A DNA stretch of 6,137 nucleotides from Acidobacteriota bacterium (GCA_003650445.1 QMQE01000155.1:1-6137); one strand, 5' to 3'. Positions 1-6,084 are shown, numbered from the stretch's first letter. Notes: generated by a model not told the origin, from the sequence alone. Numbers and translations are program-made.

Positions 1-1116
1 AAAACAATTTTTGCCCACGGCTGGTGGTTGAAGGATAAGGCAAAGATGTCCAAGAGTGTGGGGAATGTGGTTCGGCCCCAGTACCTTGTGGAGGATTTCG
101 GTGCCGATGCCCTCCGCTATTTTCTGGTTCGGGAAATGGCGTTCGGGCAGGATTCCAGTTTTTCAGACGAGGCCTTTGTCGGCCGGTTCAATTCTGATCT
201 TGTAAATGATCTGGGGAATCTGGTGTCTCGGACGCTGGGGATGATTGATCGCTACTCAGACGGGAAAATTCCGGAACCGGACCTGGATGATGAACGATAC
301 AAGAAGATGGAATCCAGGGTGAAAGAATGCGCGGTAAACTGGGAAAGCTATTTTGATACCTACCAGTTACATAAAGCAATGGAAGAGGTCTGGTCCCTTC
401 TCTCTGATTTGAACAAGTTCATAGTGGAGCAGGAACCCTGGGTTCTGGCAAGGGATGAGGCGAAGGGAAAGGAGCTGGATACGGTGCTCTATGTTGTGGC
501 GGAGGCTGCCCGGCTGGTGGCATTAGTGGTTTCCCCGGTGATGCCGGGAAAGAGCCAGGAAATCTGGAATCGTCTGGGTTTTGAAGGGAATGTGGAAGAA
601 TGTGTGGTTTCAATGATGCGATTTGGTTCATTGAAACCGGGTTCGCTTTTGAAAGACGCAAAGGAACATCTCTTTGCCCGGGTGGACGCAAAGGAATATC
701 TGACCGGTGAACAGAGTGAGCCGGGAAAGAATAAAACAGAAGTGACAAAGAAACAGAATAAAGAAAAAAAAGCGGAGGCGGGAATGGATAACCTGATTTC
801 CATAGATGAATTTGCGAAGGTACAGCTTCGGGTGGCAAAGATTCTGGAAGCGGAAAAAGTCGAGAAGTCCAGAAAACTGATTAAGATGAAGGTTTCCCTC
901 GGGGAAGAGGAGCGCCAGATTGTAGCGGGGATTGCTCTGCAGTACCAGCCGGAAGACCTGGTGGGTCGCCAGATTATCGTGGTGGCAAATCTTCAGCCGG
1001 CGAAGTTGTTGGGAATTGAGTCCCAGGGGATGTTGTTGGCCGCGTCCGGGGAGGACGGTGCACCGTTTCTTCTGTCACCGGATGAGGGTGCGAAGCCCGG
1101 TTTCAGGATTAAATAG
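1..1116 (+). CDS. metG: Methionine--tRNA ligase, C-terminal part (5' end outside window)
   Basis: The enzyme charges tRNA(Met) with methionine in the cytoplasm. The window enters the gene in frame 1, and 371 codons are visible. The class I signature KMSKS is at visible residues 15-19 (bases 43-57), preceded by AHGWWL and followed by GNVV, then a helical anticodon-binding domain (DALRYFLVRE, NSDLVNDLGNLVSR, EPWVLARDE). A Lys-rich linker (about residues 240-260) leads to a C-terminal OB-fold tRNA-binding domain of the Trbp111/EMAP type (about residues 262-371: SIDEFAKVQLRVAKI, VAGIA, ANLQPAKLLGIESQGMLLAAS). The N-terminal Rossmann half with the HIGH motif lies upstream, so the full protein should be near the usual 650-700 residues for this fused form. 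The gene ends with TAG at 1114-1116, 20 bases before the carbamate kinase start, and no terminator separates them. Odd points are an A8 run at 764-771 and an internal Shine-Dalgarno plus ATG exactly at the domain boundary. Identity is very secure. Confidence 0.97.
   Translation, partial: KTIFAHGWWLKDKAKMSKSVGNVVRPQYLVEDFGADALRYFLVREMAFGQDSSFSDEAFVGRFNSDLVNDLGNLVSRTLGMIDRYSDGKIPEPDLDDERYKKMESRVKECAVNWESYFDTYQLHKAMEEVWSLLSDLNKFIVEQEPWVLARDEAKGKELDTVLYVVAEAARLVALVVSPVMPGKSQEIWNRLGFEGNVEECVVSMMRFGSLKPGSLLKDAKEHLFARVDAKEYLTGEQSEPGKNKTEVTKKQNKEKKAEAGMDNLISIDEFAKVQLRVAKILEAEKVEKSRKLIKMKVSLGEEERQIVAGIALQYQPEDLVGRQIIVVANLQPAKLLGIESQGMLLAASGEDGAPFLLSPDEGAKPGFRIK
774..786 (+). promoter_or_regulatory. 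Possible internal translation start for the free tRNA-binding domain of MetRS
   Basis: GGAGG at 774-778 is followed after five bases by an in-frame ATG at 784-786. That ATG is the first residue of the Trbp111-like domain (MDNLISIDEF...), just after the Lys-rich linker. Initiation here would give a free domain of about 110 residues, the size of stand-alone Trbp111/CsaA-type proteins. The GGAGG also simply encodes Ala-Glu-Ala, so chance is a fair explanation. Whether it is used cannot be told from the sequence. Confidence 0.3.
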
Positions 1117-1136
1117 GTTCGAGAAAGGATTCCAGA

Positions 1137-2087
1137 ATGGAACACAGAAAAACAGCGGTAATTGCTTTCGGGGGAAATGCGTTGCTCCAGGCCCATCAGA
1201 AGGGGACTCAGGACGAGCAGATTGAGAATGCCAAGCGTGCCGCTGATATGATGTATAACGTCTATTCAAGCGGTTTCACGCTGCTGGTGGTTCATGGAAA
1301 CGGGCCTCAGGTTGGAAACATTCTGATTCAGCAGGACCGGGCGCTCCATCAGATTCCACCTTATACTTTGGATATCTGCGGCGCCATGACCGAAGGCAGT
1401 ATGGGGTATATGATTGAACGCTCTCTGATCAACCGGATTCTTGCGGCAGGGGAAACGCCCCGTGTCGCCACTGTGATTTCAGAGGTTGTGGTGGACGGTG
1501 ATTCCGATGCGTTCAAAAATCCGACCAAGCCGGTGGGCCCTTTTTACCCGGAATTCCGTGCGGAAGAATTGATGCGGACAAAAAAATGGGTAATGAAGGA
1601 AGATTCCGGCAGGGGCTGGCGGAAGGTTGTTCCGTCTCCGAAGCCCATTGAAGTGATTCAGGAACCGGCAATTCGGGCGCTTTTAGAGAGCGGCCATGTG
1701 GTTATTGCCGGCGGTGGCGGCGGTGTTCCGGTAAAACGGGATATTTCCGGCTATCTCATGGGCGTGGAGGCGGTAATTGACAAGGATTACACCTCCAGCC
1801 TGCTGGCACGGAACCTGAAAGCGGATTTGTTTATCACGCTGACCGGAGTGGATCAGGTGTATGTGGATTTCGGACAGCCGACCCAGAAGGCCCTGTCCCG
1901 GGTAACGGTGAAGGAAGCCCGAAAGATGCTTGCGGAAGGCCAGTTCCCTGCCGGCAGTATGGGGCCGAAAATTGAATCGGCGGTTGAGTATATTGAGGCA
2001 GGCGGCAGTGAGGTGCTGATTACATCTGCAGAAGCAATTGAGAATATGAAAGATATTGAAAAGGTGGGAACCCGGATTATTCCATGA
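1137..2087 (+). CDS. arcC: Carbamate kinase
   Basis: Cytoplasmic enzyme of the amino-acid-kinase family that interconverts carbamoyl phosphate + ADP with carbamate + ATP, usually running toward ATP in fermentative pathways. The 316 residues match the family's usual 310-320, and the family signatures appear in order: AFGGNALL (10-17), VVHGNGPQVGN (51-61), CGAMTEGSMGYM (81-92), DAFKNPTKPVGPFY (124-137), DSGRGWRKVVPSPKP (156-170), AGGGGGVPV (191-199), VIDKD (213-217), LTGVDQVYVDFGQP (235-248) and FPAGSMGPKIE (270-280). The conserved lysines of KPVGPFY and VIDKD are present, so it should be active. The ATG at 1137 has AAGGA at 1125-1129, seven bases upstream. The stop overlaps the next gene as ATGA, pointing to coupled translation with the carbamoyltransferase. 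There is no arginine or agmatine deiminase beside it, so the source of carbamoyl phosphate is unclear. Confidence 0.96.
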   Translation: MEHRKTAVIAFGGNALLQAHQKGTQDEQIENAKRAADMMYNVYSSGFTLLVVHGNGPQVGNILIQQDRALHQIPPYTLDICGAMTEGSMGYMIERSLINRILAAGETPRVATVISEVVVDGDSDAFKNPTKPVGPFYPEFRAEELMRTKKWVMKEDSGRGWRKVVPSPKPIEVIQEPAIRALLESGHVVIAGGGGGVPVKRDISGYLMGVEAVIDKDYTSSLLARNLKADLFITLTGVDQVYVDFGQPTQKALSRVTVKEARKMLAEGQFPAGSMGPKIESAVEYIEAGGSEVLITSAEAIENMKDIEKVGTRIIP

Positions 2088-2983
2088 AACATTTGATTCG
2101 TTTAGATGAGGCTAAAAGTACCGATATTGAACGGATTCTGGACCTTGCAGCCAGGATGGAAGCTGCGCCGGAGTCATTTCAGGATGAATTGGCCGGACGC
2201 ACGGTCGGGTTGTTTTTTCAGAAGCCCTCTACCCGGATGCGCTTTGCCTTTGAAGTCGGTGTCGCACAGTTGGGCGGCAATACCTCTGTATTCAGAACCT
2301 CCGACCTCCAGCTTTCCCGGGGTGAGTCATTGGCAGATACAGCCCGGGTGCTGTCCAATTTTCTCGATGCCATTCTCATTCGTGGGCGAACACAACAGGA
2401 TCTCGCTGATTTTGTCCAGTTTGGCACAATCCCGGTGATTAACGGCCTCACAGCAAAATTCTATCCGGTTGGGGCGCTGGGCGCGGCCTATACAATAAAG
2501 AAAAAGTTCGGCACCCTTGCCGGCCGGAAACTTGTGTATGTGGGGGATGGCAACAATATTGCCCATTCCCTGATGTTGCTCTGCCCGAAGACAGGGATGG
2601 ACATTACGGTAATTTCACCGGAGTGGTACCAGCCCAGCCCGGATGTTGTGGAGGAAGGGGAAAGGCTGGCGAAATCGGCTGGGACGAAGTTTGAAATTAC
2701 AGACGATACCGGTGCGGTAGAAGGCGCGGATATTATTTTCACGGATGGTTGGACGTCCATGGGCATGGAGGAAGAACGGGAAGAGCGTCTTCAGACCTTT
2801 CGGGGCTACCAGGTGAACCGGCAGTTGCTGGAAATGGCCGGAGGCAAGCCTATGGTCCTTCACTGTATGCCGGTGCGAAGAGGAGAAGAGATTTCTGCGC
2901 AAGTGGCTGCGGAATCCGAAATATATGAAAACGCGGCAAATCTTTTGCACGTGGTAAAAGCAATTTTATATTACCTGCTCTAA
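2084..2983 (+). CDS. Ornithine carbamoyltransferase-family protein (argF-like) with divergent active site
   Basis: Member of the aspartate/ornithine carbamoyltransferase family, which moves a carbamoyl group between carbamoyl phosphate and an amine. The 299 residues are slightly short for an OTC. The carbamoyl-phosphate half has KPSTRMRFAFEVG (47-59, STRTR loop with Thr52 replaced by Met), DLQLSRGES (74-82) and IRG with Arg100. The amino-acid half has GDGNNIAHS (154-162), TDGWTSMG (220-227, the Asp and SMG loop that contact ornithine) and HCMP (260-263, normally HCLP). Unusual points: the HPxQ motif after NGLT is YPVG (127-130), so the His and Gln that contact carbamoyl phosphate are lost, and the late AENR(L/M)H motif reads AANLLH (284-289), so its Arg is Leu. 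Such changes suggest an altered or catabolic-only reaction, another acceptor, or loss of catalysis. Start ATG at 2084 overlaps the arcC stop; only a weak, distant AAGGTGG precedes it, so expression probably relies on coupling. Family is certain; ornithine as substrate is not. Confidence 0.9.
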   Translation: MKHLIRLDEAKSTDIERILDLAARMEAAPESFQDELAGRTVGLFFQKPSTRMRFAFEVGVAQLGGNTSVFRTSDLQLSRGESLADTARVLSNFLDAILIRGRTQQDLADFVQFGTIPVINGLTAKFYPVGALGAAYTIKKKFGTLAGRKLVYVGDGNNIAHSLMLLCPKTGMDITVISPEWYQPSPDVVEEGERLAKSAGTKFEITDDTGAVEGADIIFTDGWTSMGMEEEREERLQTFRGYQVNRQLLEMAGGKPMVLHCMPVRRGEEISAQVAAESEIYENAANLLHVVKAILYYLL

Positions 2984-2988
2984 GGAGG
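2982..2988 (+). promoter_or_regulatory. Strong Shine-Dalgarno site overlapping the preceding stop codon
   Basis: AAGGAGG is built into the TAA stop (2981-2983) of the carbamoyltransferase and sits four bases before the ATG at 2993. It is the best ribosome site in the window, so the third gene of the set is expected to be translated efficiently and independently of the upstream overlap. Confidence 0.85.
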
Positions 2989-2992
2989 AGAT

Positions 2993-4306
2993 ATGAGCAA
3001 AACCAAAGTTCTGATTATGGGTGCGGCGGGACGCGACTTCCACAACTTCAATGTGTATTACCGGGACAACGACCAGTATGAGGTGGTGGCGTTTACGGCT
3101 ACTCAGATTCCGGACATTGATGGCCGGATGTATCCCGCTTCCCTTGCCGGGAAGAATTACCCCAACGGAATTCCTATCAAGGCAGAAGAAGACCTGGTAA
3201 AACTGATAAAAGAATATGGTGTCAACGAGGTCGTTTTTGCTTACAGTGATGTCCCCTACGAAGTTATCATGAGCAAGAGTGCTATCGTTAATGCCGCCGG
3301 CGCGGATTTCAAGATCATGGGCGCGGAACGCACCATGCTGAAATCCACCAAGCCGGTTATCGCCGTTTGTGCGGTCCGTACCGGTTGTGGCAAGAGCCAG
3401 ACTACCCGACGGGTTGTGGAAATTCTCCAGAGCATGGGCAAGAAGGTTGTGGCGGTTCGCCATCCCATGCCCTATGGTGATCTGGAAAAGCAGCGCTGTC
3501 AGCGTTTTGCCACTATTGAAGATTTGAAAAAGGAAAAGTGCACCATTGAAGAAATGGAAGAGTATGAACCCCATATCGCAAAGGGCGTTGTTGTATACGC
3601 CGGTGTGGATTATGAAGATATTCTCCGGGAAGCGGAAAAAGAAGCGGATGTCGTCGTCTGGGATGGCGGCAACAATGATATGTCTTTTTACAAACCCGAC
3701 CTGCTGATTACAGTTGTAGATCCCCATCGGCCTGGCCACGAGCTCAGCTACTATCCCGGCGAAGTAAACCTCCGGGCGGCAGATATTGTGGTTATCAACA
3801 AGGTGGACACCGCCGATTACTACAACATCGAAGAAGTTCGGGAGAATATCCGGATGGCGAATCCCGATGCAATTATCGTGGATGCGGCATCCCCGATTCA
3901 GGTGGATGATCCCGCGGTTATCCGGGGAAAACGGGTGCTGGTGGTAGAAGACGGCCCGACCCTCACCCACGGGGAAATGACCTACGGTGCCGGTACTGTC
4001 GCGGCTGAAAAATTCGGCGCGGATGACATGGTAGACCCTCGGCCTTATGCAGTGGGCAAAATTACTGAAACATTTGAAAAATATCCGGAAATCGGTGTTT
4101 TACTGCCTGCAATGGGGTATTCCGACCAGCAGATCAAGGATCTGGAGACCACCATTAATGCCACCGAATGTGACAGCGTGGTGATTGGTACTCCCATTGA
4201 TTTAAGACGGATAATCAAAATCGATAAGCCCAATACCCGGGTGTATTACGACCTGCAGGAAATCGGCAAACCGAATCTCGATGAGCTGATCCGCGGCAAG
4301 TTCTGA
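2993..4306 (+). CDS. Cyclic 2,3-diphosphoglycerate synthetase-like P-loop NTPase (putative GTPase)
   Basis: Recognised as the bacterial family annotated as cyclic 2,3-diphosphoglycerate synthetase or 'GTPase'. The methanogen enzyme closes 2,3-bisphosphoglycerate into its cyclic form using ATP; the bacterial proteins are largely uncharacterised. This one has 437 residues and no signal peptide. An N-terminal Rossmann-like domain (1-115) begins KVLIMGAAGRDFHNFN and includes FAYSDVPYE (82-90). The NTPase domain follows: P-loop VRTGCGKSQT (128-137, with Val at the usual first Gly), Walker B-like VVVWDGGNND (220-229), VVDPHRPGHE (241-250) and NKVD (269-272), the base-recognition motif of GTPases. 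A conserved-looking stretch EDGPTLTHGEMTYGAG covers 319-334, and the C-terminal part has GYSDQQIKDL and IGTPIDLRRII. It lies 9 bases after the carbamoyltransferase stop, inside the same transcript. NKVD favours GTP, though substrate is unproven. Family assignment is firm; the reaction in this organism is unknown. Confidence 0.88.
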   Translation: MSKTKVLIMGAAGRDFHNFNVYYRDNDQYEVVAFTATQIPDIDGRMYPASLAGKNYPNGIPIKAEEDLVKLIKEYGVNEVVFAYSDVPYEVIMSKSAIVNAAGADFKIMGAERTMLKSTKPVIAVCAVRTGCGKSQTTRRVVEILQSMGKKVVAVRHPMPYGDLEKQRCQRFATIEDLKKEKCTIEEMEEYEPHIAKGVVVYAGVDYEDILREAEKEADVVVWDGGNNDMSFYKPDLLITVVDPHRPGHELSYYPGEVNLRAADIVVINKVDTADYYNIEEVRENIRMANPDAIIVDAASPIQVDDPAVIRGKRVLVVEDGPTLTHGEMTYGAGTVAAEKFGADDMVDPRPYAVGKITETFEKYPEIGVLLPAMGYSDQQIKDLETTINATECDSVVIGTPIDLRRIIKIDKPNTRVYYDLQEIGKPNLDELIRGKF

Positions 4307-4309
4307 ACC

Positions 4310-4313
4310 GGAG
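4310..4313 (+). promoter_or_regulatory. Shine-Dalgarno site that fixes the DUF1015 start at 4320
   Basis: GGAG at 4310-4313 is six bases from ATG 4320, a normal spacing, but directly abuts the in-frame TTG at 4314. The ATG is therefore the better start, shortening the protein by two residues. Confidence 0.75.
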
Positions 4314-4319
4314 TTGGAT

Positions 4320-5558
4320 ATGGTTCGGATCAAGCCATTCAGGGGGGTGCGTCCCACCAGGGAACTGGCGGAAAAGGTCGCATCCTTTCCCTATGACGTA
4401 TTGAACTCAGAGGAGGCCAGAAAACTGGCCTCCGATAACCCATACAGTTTTCTAAGGGTTGTGAAACCTGAAATTACCCTGGACCCCGGCATTGACCTTT
4501 ACGATGACCGGGTTTACCAGGCGGCCCGGGAAAATCTGGACAAGCTCATTCAGGAAGGCATACTGGTACAAGATGGTGAAAACCACTTATACGTGTATCG
4601 TCAGAAAATGGGAAACCATGTCCAGACCGGGCTGGTCGGGTGCGCATCCGCCGATGACTACATGGCAGACCGCATCAAAAAACACGAGCTTACCCGGGCG
4701 GACAAGGAAAAGGACCGGACCCGGCATGTGTACACAACCAACGCCAACGCCGGCCCGGTGTTTCTCACATACAAGGCTGTCCACGAAATTGATGCCCTGA
4801 TCGAAAAGGTAACGGAAGATGAACCGGAATATAACTTTGTTTCTGACGACGGCATCGGCCACATTTTCTGGGTAATCCGGGACAAAGGTATCATTAAGGA
4901 ACTGGAATCCCTCTTTGCTGACATGGACGCGGTTTACGTGGCGGACGGCCATCATCGTTCGGCTTCCGGTGCGAAAGTCCGGGACTGGCGGAAAAAAGAT
5001 AATCCGAACCACACAGGCGAAGAGGAATACAATTTCTTCCTCGCGGTGTACTTTCCCCACAACCAGCTGGCAATTATGCCCTACAACCGGGTGGTAAAAG
5101 ACCTCAACGGACTCACAAAAGAGCAGTTTCTGGCAAAAGTGTCAGAAAAATTCAACGTGGAAAAGAACGAAGAGAAAGAACCCGGCTACCCCACAAATGT
5201 CTGCATGTACATAGACGGGGATTGGTATACCCTGACAGCAAAGGAAGGAACCTATCCCAAGGATGACCCTGTTCATTCACTGGATGTCAGCATCCTTCAG
5301 GAAAACCTGCTGACACCGGTGTTGGGGATCGGCGATCCCCGTACGGATAAGCGCATTGACTTTATCGGCGGAATCCGTGGGACAAAAGAACTGGAAAGGC
5401 TCGTGGACAACGGGAAGTTTGCAGTGGCGTTTTCCATGTATGCAACATCAATCGAGCAGTTGATTGCTATTGCAGACGCAGGCAAGACCATGCCTCCGAA
5501 ATCCACCTGGTTTGAACCAAAGCTTCGAAGTGGACTCATCGTCCACATGCTGGATTGA
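4320..5558 (+). CDS. DUF1015 family protein, possible ParB/SerK-like kinase
   Basis: Protein of 412 residues from ATG 4320, recognised as DUF1015 from its hallmarks: opening IKPFRGVRP, FPYDVL (23-28), NPYSFLRVVKPE (40-51), KKHELTRADKEKDR (120-133), VYVADGHHRSASG (206-218), LAVYFPHNQLAIMPYNR (241-257), the hydrophobic/Gly run LLTPVLGIGDPRTDKRIDFIGG (about 330-351) and the ending MPPKSTWFEPKLRSGL (391-406). The usual length is about 400-430, so it looks complete. No signal peptide or membrane segment is evident. The family has no settled function that I can cite. DGHHR recalls the nucleotide-handling motif of ParB-like folds, including free-serine kinases of the SerK/SbnI type, so a small-molecule kinase is a plausible but unproven idea. 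It is the last gene of the set: 13 bases after the P-loop protein and directly before a terminator. Family is secure, function is not. Confidence 0.9.
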   Translation: MVRIKPFRGVRPTRELAEKVASFPYDVLNSEEARKLASDNPYSFLRVVKPEITLDPGIDLYDDRVYQAARENLDKLIQEGILVQDGENHLYVYRQKMGNHVQTGLVGCASADDYMADRIKKHELTRADKEKDRTRHVYTTNANAGPVFLTYKAVHEIDALIEKVTEDEPEYNFVSDDGIGHIFWVIRDKGIIKELESLFADMDAVYVADGHHRSASGAKVRDWRKKDNPNHTGEEEYNFFLAVYFPHNQLAIMPYNRVVKDLNGLTKEQFLAKVSEKFNVEKNEEKEPGYPTNVCMYIDGDWYTLTAKEGTYPKDDPVHSLDVSILQENLLTPVLGIGDPRTDKRIDFIGGIRGTKELERLVDNGKFAVAFSMYATSIEQLIAIADAGKTMPPKSTWFEPKLRSGLIVHMLD

Positions 5559-5560
5559 CC

Positions 5561-5587
5561 AAAGCGGGGTGAAAGCCCCGTTTTTTT
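5561..5587 (+). terminator. Intrinsic terminator closing the operon
   Basis: Two bases after the DUF1015 stop, CGGGG (5565-5569) pairs with CCCCG (5576-5580) around a short TGAAAG loop, and seven T residues follow (5581-5587). AAAG before the stem can extend it by pairing with the first Ts. Size, position and T-run all fit a Rho-independent terminator for the upstream genes. Confidence 0.92.
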
Positions 5588-5610
5588 GTGAGAAGAGCGG
5601 GAGTTTTTAC

Positions 5611-5687
5611 CGCAGAGGACGCAGAGGGGGAGGAGCGGAGGGGAGGGGAATTCAACACAAAGGCACAAGGGCACAAAGGACACAAAG
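5611..5687 (+). repeat. Purine-rich short tandem repeat tract
   Basis: Two blocks of short near-repeats. CGCAGAGGA/CGCAGAGGG (5611-5628) are adjacent 9-mers, followed by a G/A-only-like stretch. Then CACAAAGG, CACAAGGG, CACAAAGGA and CACAAAG run head to tail (5656-5687) with a period of 8-9. Plus strand is almost free of T here (one TT near 5651). I recall similar CGCAGAGG/CACAAAGG strings between genes in many unrelated bacterial genomes, without a known role. It codes for nothing recognisable in any frame. Confidence 0.7.
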
Positions 5688-5749
5688 TTCAGAGGGTGTT
5701 TGGCTTGCTGACGGGGTGGAACCCGCACTGCCGCTTTCAGCGTCAGCAC

Positions 5750-5810
5750 GGAACTTTCCCCGAAGCGCCCTTTTTGAGCGAGCTCAACGGTTCGCTTCAG
5801 GGAAAGTTCC
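5750..5810. repeat. Long hairpin, 17 of 18 pairs
   Basis: Left arm 5750-5767 and right arm 5793-5810 match as an inverted repeat with one C/A mismatch (5761 against 5799). The 25-base interior contains its own small hairpin, TTGAG (5774-5778) with CTCAA (5783-5787). No T-run follows on either strand, so this is not a normal terminator. Confidence 0.85.
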
Positions 5811-5811
5811 T

Positions 5812-5835
5812 ATTTCAAAAACAAGTTTTTGAAAT
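5812..5835. repeat. A/T-rich perfect hairpin
   Basis: ATTTCAAAAA (5812-5821) pairs perfectly with TTTTTGAAAT (5826-5835) around a CAAG loop. It starts one base after the long hairpin ends, and its last base abuts the outer stem of the nested element. The low GC content makes it a weak terminator candidate. Confidence 0.85.
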
Positions 5836-5937
5836 GCGGGTTCCTCTTGCAAGTTCACCGTTATGAGTGCCCGACCCCCCCTCTTTGGCATGACGCTCAA
5901 GTCTCGGCCCATCTGCGCGTGTTCACTCCCTGCGCTT

Positions 5938-5954
5938 GTCGGTCGCGTACCGAC
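5938..5954. repeat. Short GC hairpin
   Basis: GTCGGT (5938-5943) pairs perfectly with ACCGAC (5949-5954) around the loop CGCGT. It lies between two of the CTGCGC copies and has no T-run on either side. Confidence 0.6.
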
Positions 5955-6019
5955 GTACTGCTCCTCCTGCGCTCCGCTCGTAAACGCACACATCTGGCCC
6001 AATCCGTCGCATCCCATTC

Positions 6020-6035
6020 CGGGGGTGAGCCCCCG
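6020..6035. repeat. GC hairpin with four-base loop
   Basis: CGGGGG (6020-6025) pairs with CCCCCG (6030-6035) around TGAG. It resembles the operon terminator stem but lacks a T-run on both strands, so it is not called a terminator. Confidence 0.6.
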
Positions 6036-6084
6036 CTCCCTCCCCGCAATGGAACTGCGGATTTGTATTCCTTTATTTACGCAG

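Larger units (their letters stand above)
5706..5844. other. Nested inverted-repeat element able to fold into a four-way junction
   Basis: An outer perfect 10-bp inverted repeat, GGAACCCGCA (5718-5727) with TGCGGGTTCC (5835-5844), encloses three hairpins placed almost end to end. They are CTG-C-CGCT/AGCG-T-CAG (5728-5746, three-base loop), a long hairpin 5750-5810, and an A/T hairpin 5812-5835. A perfect 8-bp match, TGCTGACG (5706-5713) with CGTCAGCA (5741-5748), competes with the first hairpin. No coding signal is present. It could be a structured RNA from either strand, a small palindromic repeat element, or a relic of a mobile element. No target-site duplication is evident at its edges. Pairings are seen directly; folding in the cell is inference. 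Confidence 0.65.

Noticed and set aside
419..838. Minus-strand open frames under metG (also 489-803)
   Set aside because: Low-complexity Pro/Ser/Phe-rich translations opposite conserved MetRS codons; no ribosome site.
2966..3970. A 334-codon open frame on the minus strand, antisense to the P-loop protein
   Set aside because: It lies entirely under a well-supported gene, its translation resembles no family I know, and it arises from the plus-strand codon bias.
4314..4319. TTG at 4314 as start of the DUF1015 protein
   Set aside because: The GGAG site at 4310-4313 touches it directly, while ATG 4320 has proper spacing.
5656..5687. CRISPR-like array from the CACAAAGG units
   Set aside because: The units are only 8-9 bases and directly adjacent, with no spacers.
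5297..5749. Minus-strand open frame running from the tail into the DUF1015 gene
   Set aside because: Half is antisense to DUF1015 and half is translated tandem repeat and inverted repeat; no family features.
5718..5844. A tRNA gene or integron attC site suggested by the cloverleaf-like pairing
   Set aside because: The stem lengths do not fit a tRNA, there is no T-loop or anticodon arm pattern, and the ends do not match the GTTRRRY/RYYYAAC core of attC.
5464..5866. Plus-strand open frames across the terminator and repeat tract (5464-5832, 5588-5866)
   Set aside because: They translate the terminator, the purine repeats and the hairpins; no ribosome site and no protein-like pattern.
5784..6017. 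Minus-strand 77-codon open frame over the GC-rich tail
   Set aside because: It crosses the junction hairpins, lacks a Shine-Dalgarno site and shows no recognisable domain.
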